Shown: piece by piece, positions 1 through 7,237 of the stretch
Numbering within the stretch: position 1 is the stretch's first letter
How the letters are laid out: every line of letters begins with the position of its first letter
Origin: Clostridia bacterium
Lineage (GTDB): Bacteria > Bacillota > Clostridia > Christensenellales > Borkfalkiaceae
NCBI GenBank assembly: GCA_017628935.1
Contig: JAGBYC010000001.1
Location: forward strand, 1 to 10,237
Length of the DNA stretch: 10,237 nt
Direction of reading: 5' to 3'
Notes under the pieces: model-generated
Database searches by the model: none
Told to the model about the DNA's origin: nothing
Seen by the model: the letters and a program-made list of their open reading frames with translations, nothing else
Translations under genes and position numbers: made by a program

Positions 1-53
1 GTTTAGGCATAAAAATTATTGACGAAAACGAGTTTATTTCTATTATCACTTGA
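1..53 (+). CDS. ligA: C-terminal end of an upstream gene, probably NAD-dependent DNA ligase LigA (partial)
   Basis: The frame starting at base 3 is open to a TGA at 51-53 and encodes LGIKIIDENEFISIIT; the 5' part lies outside the window. The pattern LGI-x-(I/V)-I-D-E-x-E-(F/M) is how the last strand and helix of the BRCT domain look at the C-terminus of bacterial NAD-dependent DNA ligases, which seal nicks during replication and repair. Only 16 residues are visible, so the identity is a family-level inference from a short tail; another BRCT protein remains possible. The stop codon lies inside the -35 box of the promoter for the next gene, so the two transcription units abut. Confidence 0.5.
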   Translation, partial: LGIKIIDENEFISIIT

Positions 54-78
54 AATTTTTTTTAACTTATGTTAAAAT
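50..78 (+). promoter_or_regulatory. Predicted sigma-A-type promoter for the yicC-rpe operon
   Basis: A TTGAAA -35 box (50-55) is followed after 17 bases by a TAAAAT -10 box (73-78). A TG dinucleotide at 70-71, one base before the -10 box, gives an extended -10 element. Transcription would start near base 85, leaving a leader of about 24 bases before the yicC ATG at 109. No comparable promoter is visible between the downstream plus-strand genes, so this is the best candidate for driving the whole cluster. It is predicted from sequence only. Confidence 0.65.
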
Positions 79-97
79 GTAGTAAAAATTAGTACTT

Positions 98-103
98 AGG
101 TGA
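98..103 (+). promoter_or_regulatory. AGGTGA ribosome binding site that fixes the yicC start
   Basis: AGGTGA lies 5 bases before the ATG at 109 and can pair with UCACCU near the 16S rRNA 3' end. The in-frame GTG at 100 lies inside this site and so is unlikely to be the start. The next ATG, at 118, would cut off the conserved N-terminal Met-Arg-Ser-Met-Thr-Gly-Tyr-Gly segment. Confidence 0.7.
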
Positions 104-108
104 CGTGT

Positions 109-987
109 ATGAGAAGTATGACGGGCTACGGCAAAAGCGAACTTGTTTCAAACGGAATAACGCTTACCGTAGAAATTAAAACGGTTAATAACCGATACCT
201 TGATTTAAATTTTAAATATCCAAGAAGTTTTACCGCGTTAGAAGACACAATGCGTAAAGCGGCTAGTTCAAAATTAAAGCGTGGCAAGGCAGACGTTTAT
301 TTTACTTATAAAAACGATACGCTTTCAGACGGTGCTGTTGAAGTTGATTTAGCTTTAGCAACCGAATACGTTAACGCATCAAAAATTTTAAGTGATAATT
401 TTACTGACCTTAAAAACGATTTTTCTATCTATTCGCTTATCAAAACGCCAGACGTTGTTAAAACTTCACAAGAAGTTATTGACGTTGAAGCACTTAAACC
501 ACTTGTAAAAACGGTTATTGAAAACGCGTGCTACGAACTTAATAAAATGCGCGAATTTGAAGGCGCTAAGATGAAAGCAGATTTACTTTCACGCATTGAT
601 AAAATTGATAGCACCGTTAATGAAATTGCTAAACGCGCGCCTATGGTTAGTGAAAATTACAGAATTAGGCTTAACGAAAAGGTTAGCGAACTTTTACAAA
701 CTGCTAATATCGATGAAAGCAGAATTTTACAAGAAACGGCAGTTTTTGCTGATAAGTGTAATATTGACGAAGAATTAACCCGTTTACGTTCACACGTTGC
801 TCAGTTTAGAAGTATTTGTGAGGGTACTGGCGAAATAGGTAAAAGGCTTGACTTTTTAGTTCAAGAATTTAACCGCGAGGCTAACACCGTTTGTTCAAAA
901 TCAAACGACGTAACGGTTACTGATAACGCGCTTACTTTAAAATGCGAAATTGAAAAAGTGCGCGAACAAATCCAAAATATCGAATAA
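109..987 (+). CDS. yicC: YicC/YloC family endoribonuclease
   Basis: This 292-residue protein has the usual YicC/YloC length. It opens with the family signature MRSMTGYGK, followed by the VEIKTVNNRYLD segment (YicC-like N-terminal domain). It ends with the DUF1732-type C-terminal domain: an EELTRLRSH helix, GKRLDFLVQEFNREANT and a final EKVREQIQNIE. Family members are cytoplasmic and have been shown to act as endoribonucleases on RNA; here the role is inferred from homology. The start at 109 rather than GTG 100 is chosen because of the AGGTGA site and the conserved N-terminus. It is the first gene after the promoter at 50-78. rpoZ follows after only 13 bases, so the remA and gmk genes that sit between them in Bacillus are absent here. 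Nothing in the protein looks degenerate. Confidence 0.93.
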   Translation: MRSMTGYGKSELVSNGITLTVEIKTVNNRYLDLNFKYPRSFTALEDTMRKAASSKLKRGKADVYFTYKNDTLSDGAVEVDLALATEYVNASKILSDNFTDLKNDFSIYSLIKTPDVVKTSQEVIDVEALKPLVKTVIENACYELNKMREFEGAKMKADLLSRIDKIDSTVNEIAKRAPMVSENYRIRLNEKVSELLQTANIDESRILQETAVFADKCNIDEELTRLRSHVAQFRSICEGTGEIGKRLDFLVQEFNREANTVCSKSNDVTVTDNALTLKCEIEKVREQIQNIE

Positions 988-1000
988 AGGAGAGTACATA

Positions 1001-1216
1001 ATGATTAACGAACCACCTATTGACGAACTTATTACGAAAATCGGCGATGAATATAGCGGCTCTAAATACGCATTTTGCGTAGTTGTTGCTAAACGTGCAA
1101 AACAACTTAGAGATATTGCTAAAAATCAAAATTCAGGTATTTTAAACAATCAAAAACCGCTTACTGCTGCGGCTAACGAAATACACGAAGGTAAAATAAC
1201 CGTAACGAACGGTTAA
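1001..1216 (+). CDS. rpoZ: DNA-directed RNA polymerase omega subunit
   Basis: The 71-residue product starts MINEPPIDEL and carries the omega core: a tyrosine before the first helix (GDEYSGSKYAF), the AKRAKQLRD helix, and a C-terminal AANEIHEGKI segment that matches the A-x-x-E-I-x-x-G-K-I pattern of the family. Omega binds the beta' subunit and helps assemble and stabilise RNA polymerase. The ATG at 1001 is preceded by AAAGGAG (986-992), 8 bases upstream and overlapping the yicC stop. An in-frame upstream ATG at 950 would lie inside yicC, lacks support and is not used. The gene is short but its place in the yicC-rpoZ-priA order makes the identity firm. A hairpin follows the stop codon directly. 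Confidence 0.92.
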   Translation: MINEPPIDELITKIGDEYSGSKYAFCVVVAKRAKQLRDIAKNQNSGILNNQKPLTAAANEIHEGKITVTNG

Positions 1217-1221
1217 TTTTT

Positions 1222-1247
1222 TGACGGCGCTAAAACGCCGTCATTTT
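1222..1247 (+). terminator. Hairpin between rpoZ and priA, a possible weak terminator or attenuator
   Basis: TGACGGCG (1222-1229) and CGCCGTCA (1236-1243) form a perfect 8-bp GC-rich stem with a 6-base CTAAAA loop, followed by only four T residues (1244-1247). The shape fits an intrinsic terminator, but the T tract is short, so termination is probably partial. It sits 5 bases after the rpoZ stop and 25 bases before the priA ATG. No promoter is visible between it and priA, so priA must be reached by read-through. It could instead protect the rpoZ mRNA 3' end. Confidence 0.55.
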
Positions 1248-1261
1248 ACGCTAAAAAATTT

Positions 1262-1266
1262 GGTGA
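1262..1266 (+). promoter_or_regulatory. GGTGA ribosome binding site that fixes the priA start
   Basis: GGTGA ends 2 bases before the ATG at 1269. It supports that start over the in-frame TTG at 1221, which would place the hairpin inside the coding region and add 16 residues absent from PriA proteins. Confidence 0.6.
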
Positions 1267-1268
1267 AC

Positions 1269-3464
1269 ATGTACGCAGAAGTAATTATCGACTTAAACGC
1301 TTTAGAACTTGATAGAATTTTTGACTATGAAGTGGCAATAGAAGGGGTAGAACCCGGCTCTAGAGTAATAGTTCCGTTTGGCAAAAGCAAAACGGAAGGT
1401 TTTGTTGTTAAATTAAAATCTGACACCGAATTTGATAAATCACGCGTTAAAAAAATTATTCGCGTTGTTGACGACGTTCCCGCAATTACTAAAGAAAATT
1501 TGCTTTTAGCAAATAAAATGCGCTTAAAATATCATACCACTTACGCCTCAGTTTTACGCTTGTTTTTACCAAGTGAAATGCGTACTGGCAAAGTAAGAAA
1601 AAAGATGGTTACTTTTGCAAGTTTAAATAGTGAAATTCCTTACGAAGAAATGATAAATTCACTTAGAAAGGGTGCAGACTCGCAAAAGGGCGTGTTAGAA
1701 TATTTATACGCTAACAAAAAGACTAAAACGGCAGATATAAACAATATGTTTTCTCCGTCAGCGTTGCCAAGTTTAGTTAAGCGTAATTACGTAGTAATTA
1801 TAAAGGAGCAAGAAAGTCGTTCTCCATACAAAACTTTATTAGATTTTAATGCTAACGTAACCTTAACTAACGAACAAACTAACGCCGTTAACGTATGTTT
1901 AAATAGCGATAAGCCTACGCTTATTCACGGTGTAACCGGTAGTGGTAAAACTGAAGTTTATTTAAGGTTAATTGAAGATACCATTAAACAAGGCAAAACG
2001 GCTATAATGCTTGTGCCTGAAATATCGCTTACCCCACAAATGCTTGGTAGGTTGCGTGGTAGATTTAAAGATAACTGCGCTATACTTCATAGTGGGTTAT
2101 CGGCAGGCGAAAAGTTTGACGAATGGTGGCGTCTTCGTAGTGGCGAAGCGCAAATTGCCGTTGGTGCGCGTTCTGCAATTTTTGCCCCTGTTGAAAATTT
2201 AGGTTTAATTATTATCGACGAAGAGCACGACGGCAGTTATGAAAGTGAAACAACCCCAAGATACGTTACTAGTGAAGTAGCGTTATTTAGGTCGAAATAT
2301 AACGGCGCTAAACTTGTTATGGGTAGCGCAACTCCTAAAATTGAAAGTTACGTTAAAGCAACAACTGGCGAATATTCGCTTGTTGAAATGAAAGAGCGTG
2401 TTAACGGTAAGCCGTTGCCTGAAGTAATTATTGCCGATATGCGTAACGAAGTTAGAAGTGGCAATCCGTCGCCGTTTTCTTCTGCGCTTAAGTATGAACT
2501 TGAAACTGCGCTTAGCGAAGGTAACCAAGCAATAATTTTCTTAAATAGGCGTGGTTATTCGCAAAAAATTATTTGTAAAGAGTGTGGTTACGTTGCTAAG
2601 TGCGAACATTGTGACGTTGCTTTAACTTATCACCGTGATGAAAACGTTTTAAAATGCCATTATTGTGGCGCTTTATACGCTATGCCAACAGGTTGCGTTG
2701 AGTGTGGTGGCATAAACATAAATTATAGTGGCACGGGCACTCAAAAAATTGTTGATGAACTTTCAAAATTGTATCCAAACGCTAAAATTTTGCGTATGGA
2801 TAACGATACGACGCAAAATAAAGAAGGGCATCACAAAATATTAAAAGAATTTGGCGAAAAAAAGGCAGATATTTTAGTAGGTACGCAAATGATAGCCAAA
2901 GGGCACGACTTTCCGTCAGTTACCCTTGTTGGTATTTTAGACGCCGATATGAGCCTTTATTTTAGCGATTATCGTTCAACTGAAAGAACTTTTCAGTTAA
3001 TAACCCAAGTTGCAGGTAGATGTGGTAGGGCAAATAAGCCGGGTAAGGTTGTTTTGCAAACGTTTAGCCCTAAACACCCCGTTTTAAACTTAGCAACAAA
3101 TTACGACTATAAAGGCTTTTTTGAAAAAGAAAAGTCGCTTCGTATGGCAACTCACTTTCCACCGTTTGCTGACGTTGTTAGAATTATGGTTGAAAGTAGT
3201 GACGATAAGTTAGCCTTAGAAGTGCTTAAAACGGTATACTTTTCTTGTAAAGAAGTGTACGATAAAAACTACAACTTTTTCGTGTACTTTAACAAAATGA
3301 AAAGCCCCGTTAAGCGTATGAAAAACAAGTATAGATACCAAGTTTTAGCAAGAATTAACGGTAATAACCGTCAAATTATTGACGAGTTTTACGAAATTTC
3401 GGCTAAAAACACTACAAAGCAAGTGCTTTGTTATTTAGAAGTAAATCCAAGCAGTTTAATTTAG
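1269..3464 (+). CDS. priA: Primosomal replication-restart helicase PriA
   Basis: The 731-residue protein matches the usual PriA length. PriA recognises stalled forks, unwinds DNA 3' to 5' and loads the primosome for replication restart. The N-terminus (YAEVIIDLNALELDRIFDY) is the fork-binding domain. Helicase motifs follow: Walker A GVTGSGKT at residues 221-228, the DEEH box at 317-320, GTQMIAKGHDF, and QVAGRCGR at 580-587, where Cys585 replaces the alanine usual in QVAGRAGR. Eight cysteines, in CxxC pairs at 436/439, 445/448, 463/466 and 476/479, form the two zinc sites between the helicase lobes. ATG 1269 is chosen because the protein then begins at the conserved segment and a GGTGA site precedes it. 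The gene follows rpoZ across a hairpin; in Bacillus coaBC lies between them. def begins 7 bases after the TAG stop. Confidence 0.96.
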   Translation: MYAEVIIDLNALELDRIFDYEVAIEGVEPGSRVIVPFGKSKTEGFVVKLKSDTEFDKSRVKKIIRVVDDVPAITKENLLLANKMRLKYHTTYASVLRLFLPSEMRTGKVRKKMVTFASLNSEIPYEEMINSLRKGADSQKGVLEYLYANKKTKTADINNMFSPSALPSLVKRNYVVIIKEQESRSPYKTLLDFNANVTLTNEQTNAVNVCLNSDKPTLIHGVTGSGKTEVYLRLIEDTIKQGKTAIMLVPEISLTPQMLGRLRGRFKDNCAILHSGLSAGEKFDEWWRLRSGEAQIAVGARSAIFAPVENLGLIIIDEEHDGSYESETTPRYVTSEVALFRSKYNGAKLVMGSATPKIESYVKATTGEYSLVEMKERVNGKPLPEVIIADMRNEVRSGNPSPFSSALKYELETALSEGNQAIIFLNRRGYSQKIICKECGYVAKCEHCDVALTYHRDENVLKCHYCGALYAMPTGCVECGGININYSGTGTQKIVDELSKLYPNAKILRMDNDTTQNKEGHHKILKEFGEKKADILVGTQMIAKGHDFPSVTLVGILDADMSLYFSDYRSTERTFQLITQVAGRCGRANKPGKVVLQTFSPKHPVLNLATNYDYKGFFEKEKSLRMATHFPPFADVVRIMVESSDDKLALEVLKTVYFSCKEVYDKNYNFFVYFNKMKSPVKRMKNKYRYQVLARINGNNRQIIDEFYEISAKNTTKQVLCYLEVNPSSLI

Positions 3465-3471
3465 GTGAATT

Positions 3472-3933
3472 ATGGCTTTTAGAAAAATTGTAACCGTTGG
3501 TGACGACGTTTTAAGAAAAAAATGTTTTGAAGTAACGGCTTTTGATGAAAAATTACATCAACTTTTAGACGATATGAAAGATACGTTATATAAAGCGCAA
3601 GGCGCAGGTTTAGCAGCGCCACAAGTTGGCGTGTTAAGACGTATTTTTATTATCGATACTGAAGAATCGGGTTATATTGAAATGATTAACCCTGAAATTG
3701 TGGCTACGTCTGGCACTCAGTACGTTACTGAAGGCTGTTTATCAGTTCCAGGTAAATGGGGTGAAGTAACTCGTCCTAAAACGGTAACGGTAAAATTTAA
3801 AGACAGATACGGCGTTGAGCATAAAATAAAAGCAAAAGACTTTTTTGCTCAAGCAGTTTGCCACGAAAACGACCATTTAAACGGCGTTTTATATATCGAC
3901 AAAGCAGAAAATTTAAGAAACAGTTCAAAATAA
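3472..3933 (+). CDS. def: Peptide deformylase
   Basis: This 153-residue enzyme removes the formyl group from the N-terminal Met of new proteins at the ribosome exit. All three family motifs are present: GLAAPQ at residues 46-51, EGCLS at 87-91 and HENDH at 131-135. By homology Cys89, His131 and His135 hold the metal ion and Glu132 is catalytic. Asn133 occupies a variable position of the HExDH motif. AGGTGA (3463-3468) overlaps the priA stop codon and lies 3 bases before the ATG, suggesting coupled translation. The next gene, fmt, makes the formyl-Met-tRNA that creates this enzyme's substrate, and the def-fmt pairing is widespread in bacteria. The length is typical of compact deformylases, with no sign of damage. 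Confidence 0.96.
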   Translation: MAFRKIVTVGDDVLRKKCFEVTAFDEKLHQLLDDMKDTLYKAQGAGLAAPQVGVLRRIFIIDTEESGYIEMINPEIVATSGTQYVTEGCLSVPGKWGEVTRPKTVTVKFKDRYGVEHKIKAKDFFAQAVCHENDHLNGVLYIDKAENLRNSSK

Positions 3934-3942
3934 AGGTGAAAA

Positions 3943-4869
3943 ATGAAGATAGTGTATTTAGGCACGCCTGACTTTTCGGTAAAACCACTTGAAAGTATTT
4001 TAAATAGCCGTCACGAAGTTTTAGCCGTTGTTACTCAACCAGACAAGCCGGTTGGAAGAAAGGCTATAATTACTCCGTGCGACGTTAAGCGTTTTGCTAT
4101 TGAAAAGGGGTTAAAAACTTTATCATACAATAAAATTCGCGTTGAAGGGGTTGACGACCTTAAAGCGTTAAATCCTGATATTATGGTTACTTGCGCTTAC
4201 GGTCAAATTTTATCGCGCGAAATTTTAGATATACCTAAATACGGCGTTATTAACGTGCACGCATCGTTACTGCCTAAATACCGTGGTTCATCGCCTATAC
4301 AATGGTCGATTATTAACGGTGAAACTGAAACGGGCGTAACAATTATGCAAACTGAAGAAGGCGTTGATACGGGCGCAATAATTTCACAACAAAAAACTCA
4401 AATTTTACCTACCGAAACTGCTGGTGAACTTTTTGATAGATTATCGGTTATAGGCGCTAATCTTATAGTTAAAACGCTTGACGATATTGAGGCTGGTAAT
4501 TACGCTACTAAAGAGCAAAATCACGCTTTGGCAACTCATACGTCAATTTTGAAAAAACAAGACGGAATAATCAATTTTAACGCCTCTGCCGGCGAAGTTT
4601 ATAACCTTATTCGTGGGTTAAATCCTTGGCCGGTTGCCTTTACTTACTTAGGTGGTAAAACGCTTAAAATATATAGCGCAACGGTTGTTGACGGCGTTGG
4701 TAAGGCAGGCGAAATTATCGCATACGATAAAACTAACGGGTTTATTGTTGCAACTAGTAATAAAGCGTTAAAAATTAACGAACTTCAACTTGAAGGTAGC
4801 AAAAAAATGAGCGCAAGCGAATTTATGCTTGGTAGAAAATTAACAGTAGGTCAAATTCTTGGTGAATAA
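3943..4869 (+). CDS. fmt: Methionyl-tRNA formyltransferase
   Basis: The 308-residue protein transfers a formyl group from 10-formyltetrahydrofolate to Met on initiator tRNA. The N-terminal formyltransferase fold begins MKIVYLGTPDFSV. The catalytic triad is visible as Asn104 and His106 in VINVHASLLPKYRG and Asp142 in EGVDTGAI, close to the E. coli numbering of 106, 108 and 144. The C-terminal OB-like domain includes the IRGLNPWPVAFT segment typical of the family. AGGTGA (3934-3939) begins on the last base of the def stop codon and lies 3 bases before the ATG. The TAA stop (4867-4869) directly abuts the rsmB ATG. The gene is intact and forms a functional pair with def. Confidence 0.96.
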   Translation: MKIVYLGTPDFSVKPLESILNSRHEVLAVVTQPDKPVGRKAIITPCDVKRFAIEKGLKTLSYNKIRVEGVDDLKALNPDIMVTCAYGQILSREILDIPKYGVINVHASLLPKYRGSSPIQWSIINGETETGVTIMQTEEGVDTGAIISQQKTQILPTETAGELFDRLSVIGANLIVKTLDDIEAGNYATKEQNHALATHTSILKKQDGIINFNASAGEVYNLIRGLNPWPVAFTYLGGKTLKIYSATVVDGVGKAGEIIAYDKTNGFIVATSNKALKINELQLEGSKKMSASEFMLGRKLTVGQILGE

Positions 4870-6141
4870 ATGCTAATTACTTATTACGACGCGTACTCCG
4901 TTTTAACCAAAGTTTATTCAAACGGCGCGTTTATTAAACAAGCTTTTTTAGATACCGTTATTGAAGAAAAAAATCGTTCGGCAACAACTAAAATTTGCTA
5001 CGGTGTTTTAGATAAAGATATTACGCTTAGTTACGTTATTAAGCGTTTAGCCCCTAAAACTCCTAAACTTGCCGTTAGAATTTTGCTTAAAATAGCGTTG
5101 TATTCAATAATTTATTTAAAAGCTCCGTCACACGCTGTTATCAACACTACCGTTGAACTTATCAAAAAACTTGGTAAGGGTGGAACTTCGGGGTTTGTAA
5201 ACGCTACGCTTAGAAATTATTTGCGTAACCCAGTTGAAATTCCTACGGGTGATAGCGCGTTTGATATTTCAATTAGGTATTCTTGCCCAGAATTTATCGT
5301 TAATAAGTTAATTTTGGGTTACGGGCTTAACCAAACTAAAGATATTTTAAGCGCCGATACTGAAAGAACTTTTATTAGGTTTAATAAGGGTATTGACGGC
5401 GAAAAATACTTACTTGAAAAGGGCAAAACCTTTGAAAAAACTCCGTTTGACAACGTTTTTTACGTTAAAAACTTTAAAATGGACGGTGATTTTTACGAAG
5501 GTATTTACACCTTCCAGTCGGTAGGTAGCGTGGCTATTTGCAACGGCGTGTTGCACGACAAAAATAACGTAGATTATAAAAACTTTGCTTTACTTGACGC
5601 TTGCTCTGCGCCAGGTGGTAAAGCAGTATATTTAAGCGATTATTTTTCTACCGTTACAGCGTGCGACGTGCACGAACATCGCGTTTCTCTTATAAATTCG
5701 TACGCAAGCCGTATGAATAAGGGTAACGTTACTGCAATTTTGAGCGACGCAACCGTGGTAAATGAAAATTTTATTGATAAATTTAACGTTGTTTTAGTTG
5801 ACGCTCCTTGCAGTGGCACGGGCGTTATTAAAGACAACCCAGATATTAAGCTTAATCGCACTGAAAATAGTATTAACGAACTTACTACTATTCAAAAAAA
5901 CATACTTAACGTTAACGCTAAATACGTAAAAAAGGGTGGATATTTGTGTTATTCTACTTGTTCACTTCTTCGTGAGGAAAACGACGGCGTTATTAAAGAA
6001 TTTTTAAAAAATAATACCGATTTTAGTGAAGAAGTGGTTGAAAGCCCACTTTCAAGCGTTAAACTTGACTACGGCTTACAATTTTTACCAAACCTTTCAC
6101 TTGGCGCAGGGTTTTACTTTGTAAAACTTAAAAGGAATTAA
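4870..6141 (+). CDS. rsmB: 16S rRNA (cytosine-C5) methyltransferase RsmB
   Basis: The 423-residue protein has two parts. The first ~130 residues are a NusB-like RNA-binding domain. The rest is a SAM-dependent methyltransferase of the RsmB/NOP2 type that modifies C967 (E. coli numbering) of 16S rRNA. The SAM-binding motif DACSAPGGK lies at residues 243-251, motif IV DAPCSGTG starts at 311 with Cys314, and motif VI YSTCS carries Cys364. The two cysteines are the pair expected in m5C methyltransferases, with Cys364 as the predicted nucleophile. The ATG begins on the base after the fmt stop, and the GGTGA at 4861-4865 lies within the fmt 3' end, so translation is probably coupled. The fmt-rsmB-rlmN order matches Bacillus. 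The NusB-like domain makes a plain RsmF/NOP2 assignment less likely. Confidence 0.94.
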   Translation: MLITYYDAYSVLTKVYSNGAFIKQAFLDTVIEEKNRSATTKICYGVLDKDITLSYVIKRLAPKTPKLAVRILLKIALYSIIYLKAPSHAVINTTVELIKKLGKGGTSGFVNATLRNYLRNPVEIPTGDSAFDISIRYSCPEFIVNKLILGYGLNQTKDILSADTERTFIRFNKGIDGEKYLLEKGKTFEKTPFDNVFYVKNFKMDGDFYEGIYTFQSVGSVAICNGVLHDKNNVDYKNFALLDACSAPGGKAVYLSDYFSTVTACDVHEHRVSLINSYASRMNKGNVTAILSDATVVNENFIDKFNVVLVDAPCSGTGVIKDNPDIKLNRTENSINELTTIQKNILNVNAKYVKKGGYLCYSTCSLLREENDGVIKEFLKNNTDFSEEVVESPLSSVKLDYGLQFLPNLSLGAGFYFVKLKRN

Positions 6142-6143
6142 CC

Positions 6144-7178
6144 GTGAAAATTTTAAACGACCTTACTTTAGATGAACTTAAAATTTTAATGGAATCGCTT
6201 GGCGAAAAGAGTTTTCGCGCTGGGCAAATTTTTCGCGCGCTTTCACTTGGTAAAAGTATTAGTGAAATTACCGAACTATCTTTACCGTTACGCCAAAAAT
6301 TAACTGAAATTTACGTTGATACGCCAGTTAAACTTATTAAAAAATTAGTTTCTAAAGATGGTACTGAAAAATACCTTTTAGCCCTTTACGACGGTAACGT
6401 AGTTGAAGGCGTGTATATGAAAAATAGGTACGGCAATACAGAGTGTTTGTCAACTCAAGTAGGTTGCCGTATGGGTTGTAAGTTTTGCGCGTCAACGATA
6501 GGTGGTTTAGTTAGAAATTTAACTGCCGGTGAAATGTACGCAACCGTTTGCTTAATTAATAAAATTAACGGAGGAACGCTTGATAAAAGAGCAGTTACTA
6601 ATATCGTATTAATGGGTAGTGGCGAGCCCTTTGACAATTACGATGAAACGGTTAAGTTTTTACGCCTTGTGTCTTGTAAAGACGGGCTTAACGTTAGTTT
6701 AAGAAACATAAGCTTATCTACTTGTGGTTTAGTGCCTGAAATGATAAAGTTTGCTGAAGAGGGGTTGCCGGTTAACCTTACCGTGTCACTACATCAGCCG
6801 TTTAACGATAAACGTAAACATTTAATGCCGATAGCAAAAGCGTATTCTATCGAGCAAATTTTGTCAGCGTGCGATAATTATTTTAATAAAACTGGCAGAC
6901 GTTATATTTTTGAATATTCGCTTGTTAAGGGTGAAAATGACGACCGTCAGTCAGCCGACGAACTTATTAAAATTTTAAAGGGTAAGCCTTGCCACGTTAA
7001 CATAATTAGGCTTAACGAAGTTAAAGAAAACGGCTTGAAAGCAACTACTGAAAAAGAGGCTTACGCCTTTGCAAGTTACCTTGAAAATGCAGGGCTTTCT
7101 GCAACCGTTAGAAGACTTAACGGCGCTGATATCGACGGCGCTTGTGGACAACTTCGCAGAAGTTATTTAGATAATTAA
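6144..7178 (+). CDS. rlmN: Dual-specificity 23S rRNA/tRNA (adenine-C2) methyltransferase RlmN
   Basis: The 344-residue radical-SAM enzyme methylates C2 of an adenine in 23S rRNA (A2503 in E. coli numbering) and A37 of some tRNAs. The cluster-binding motif CRMGCKFC puts Cys108, Cys112 and Cys115 on the 4Fe-4S centre. Cys101 (in ECLSTQVGC) and Cys334 (in GACGQLRR) match the two catalytic cysteines of RlmN; the 7-residue step from Cys101 to Cys108 is the same as in E. coli (118 to 125). The GSGEPFDNYDE segment is also conserved. Translation starts at a GTG 2 bases after the rsmB stop, with AAAGGA (6131-6136) 7 bases upstream. In Bacillus prpC, prkC and rsgA come next; here rpe follows instead. 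Cfr is unlikely because of the housekeeping context and RlmN-type motifs. Confidence 0.95.
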   Translation: MKILNDLTLDELKILMESLGEKSFRAGQIFRALSLGKSISEITELSLPLRQKLTEIYVDTPVKLIKKLVSKDGTEKYLLALYDGNVVEGVYMKNRYGNTECLSTQVGCRMGCKFCASTIGGLVRNLTAGEMYATVCLINKINGGTLDKRAVTNIVLMGSGEPFDNYDETVKFLRLVSCKDGLNVSLRNISLSTCGLVPEMIKFAEEGLPVNLTVSLHQPFNDKRKHLMPIAKAYSIEQILSACDNYFNKTGRRYIFEYSLVKGENDDRQSADELIKILKGKPCHVNIIRLNEVKENGLKATTEKEAYAFASYLENAGLSATVRRLNGADIDGACGQLRRSYLDN

Positions 7179-7237
7179 AAATATTAAAAATTAGCGATTA
7201 TATCGCAAAATATACAAATTTTTACAAGGAGAAAAGT

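Noticed and set aside
1221..1268. In-frame TTG start extending PriA by 16 residues
   Set aside because: The extension would be encoded by the rpoZ-priA hairpin, has no ribosome binding site and is absent from PriA proteins. ATG 1269 with GGTGA fits.
7194..7206. Small inverted repeat GCGAT-TAT-ATCGC in the rlmN-rpe spacer
   Set aside because: The stem is 5 bp with a 3-base loop and no T tract. It is too weak to call a terminator and has no second copy to suggest an operator.
7142..7216. Possible internal promoter before rpe (TGGACA with GATAAT, or a TATACA box at 7211)
   Set aside because: The spacings are 19 bases or lack a -35 box. In AT-rich DNA such matches arise by chance.
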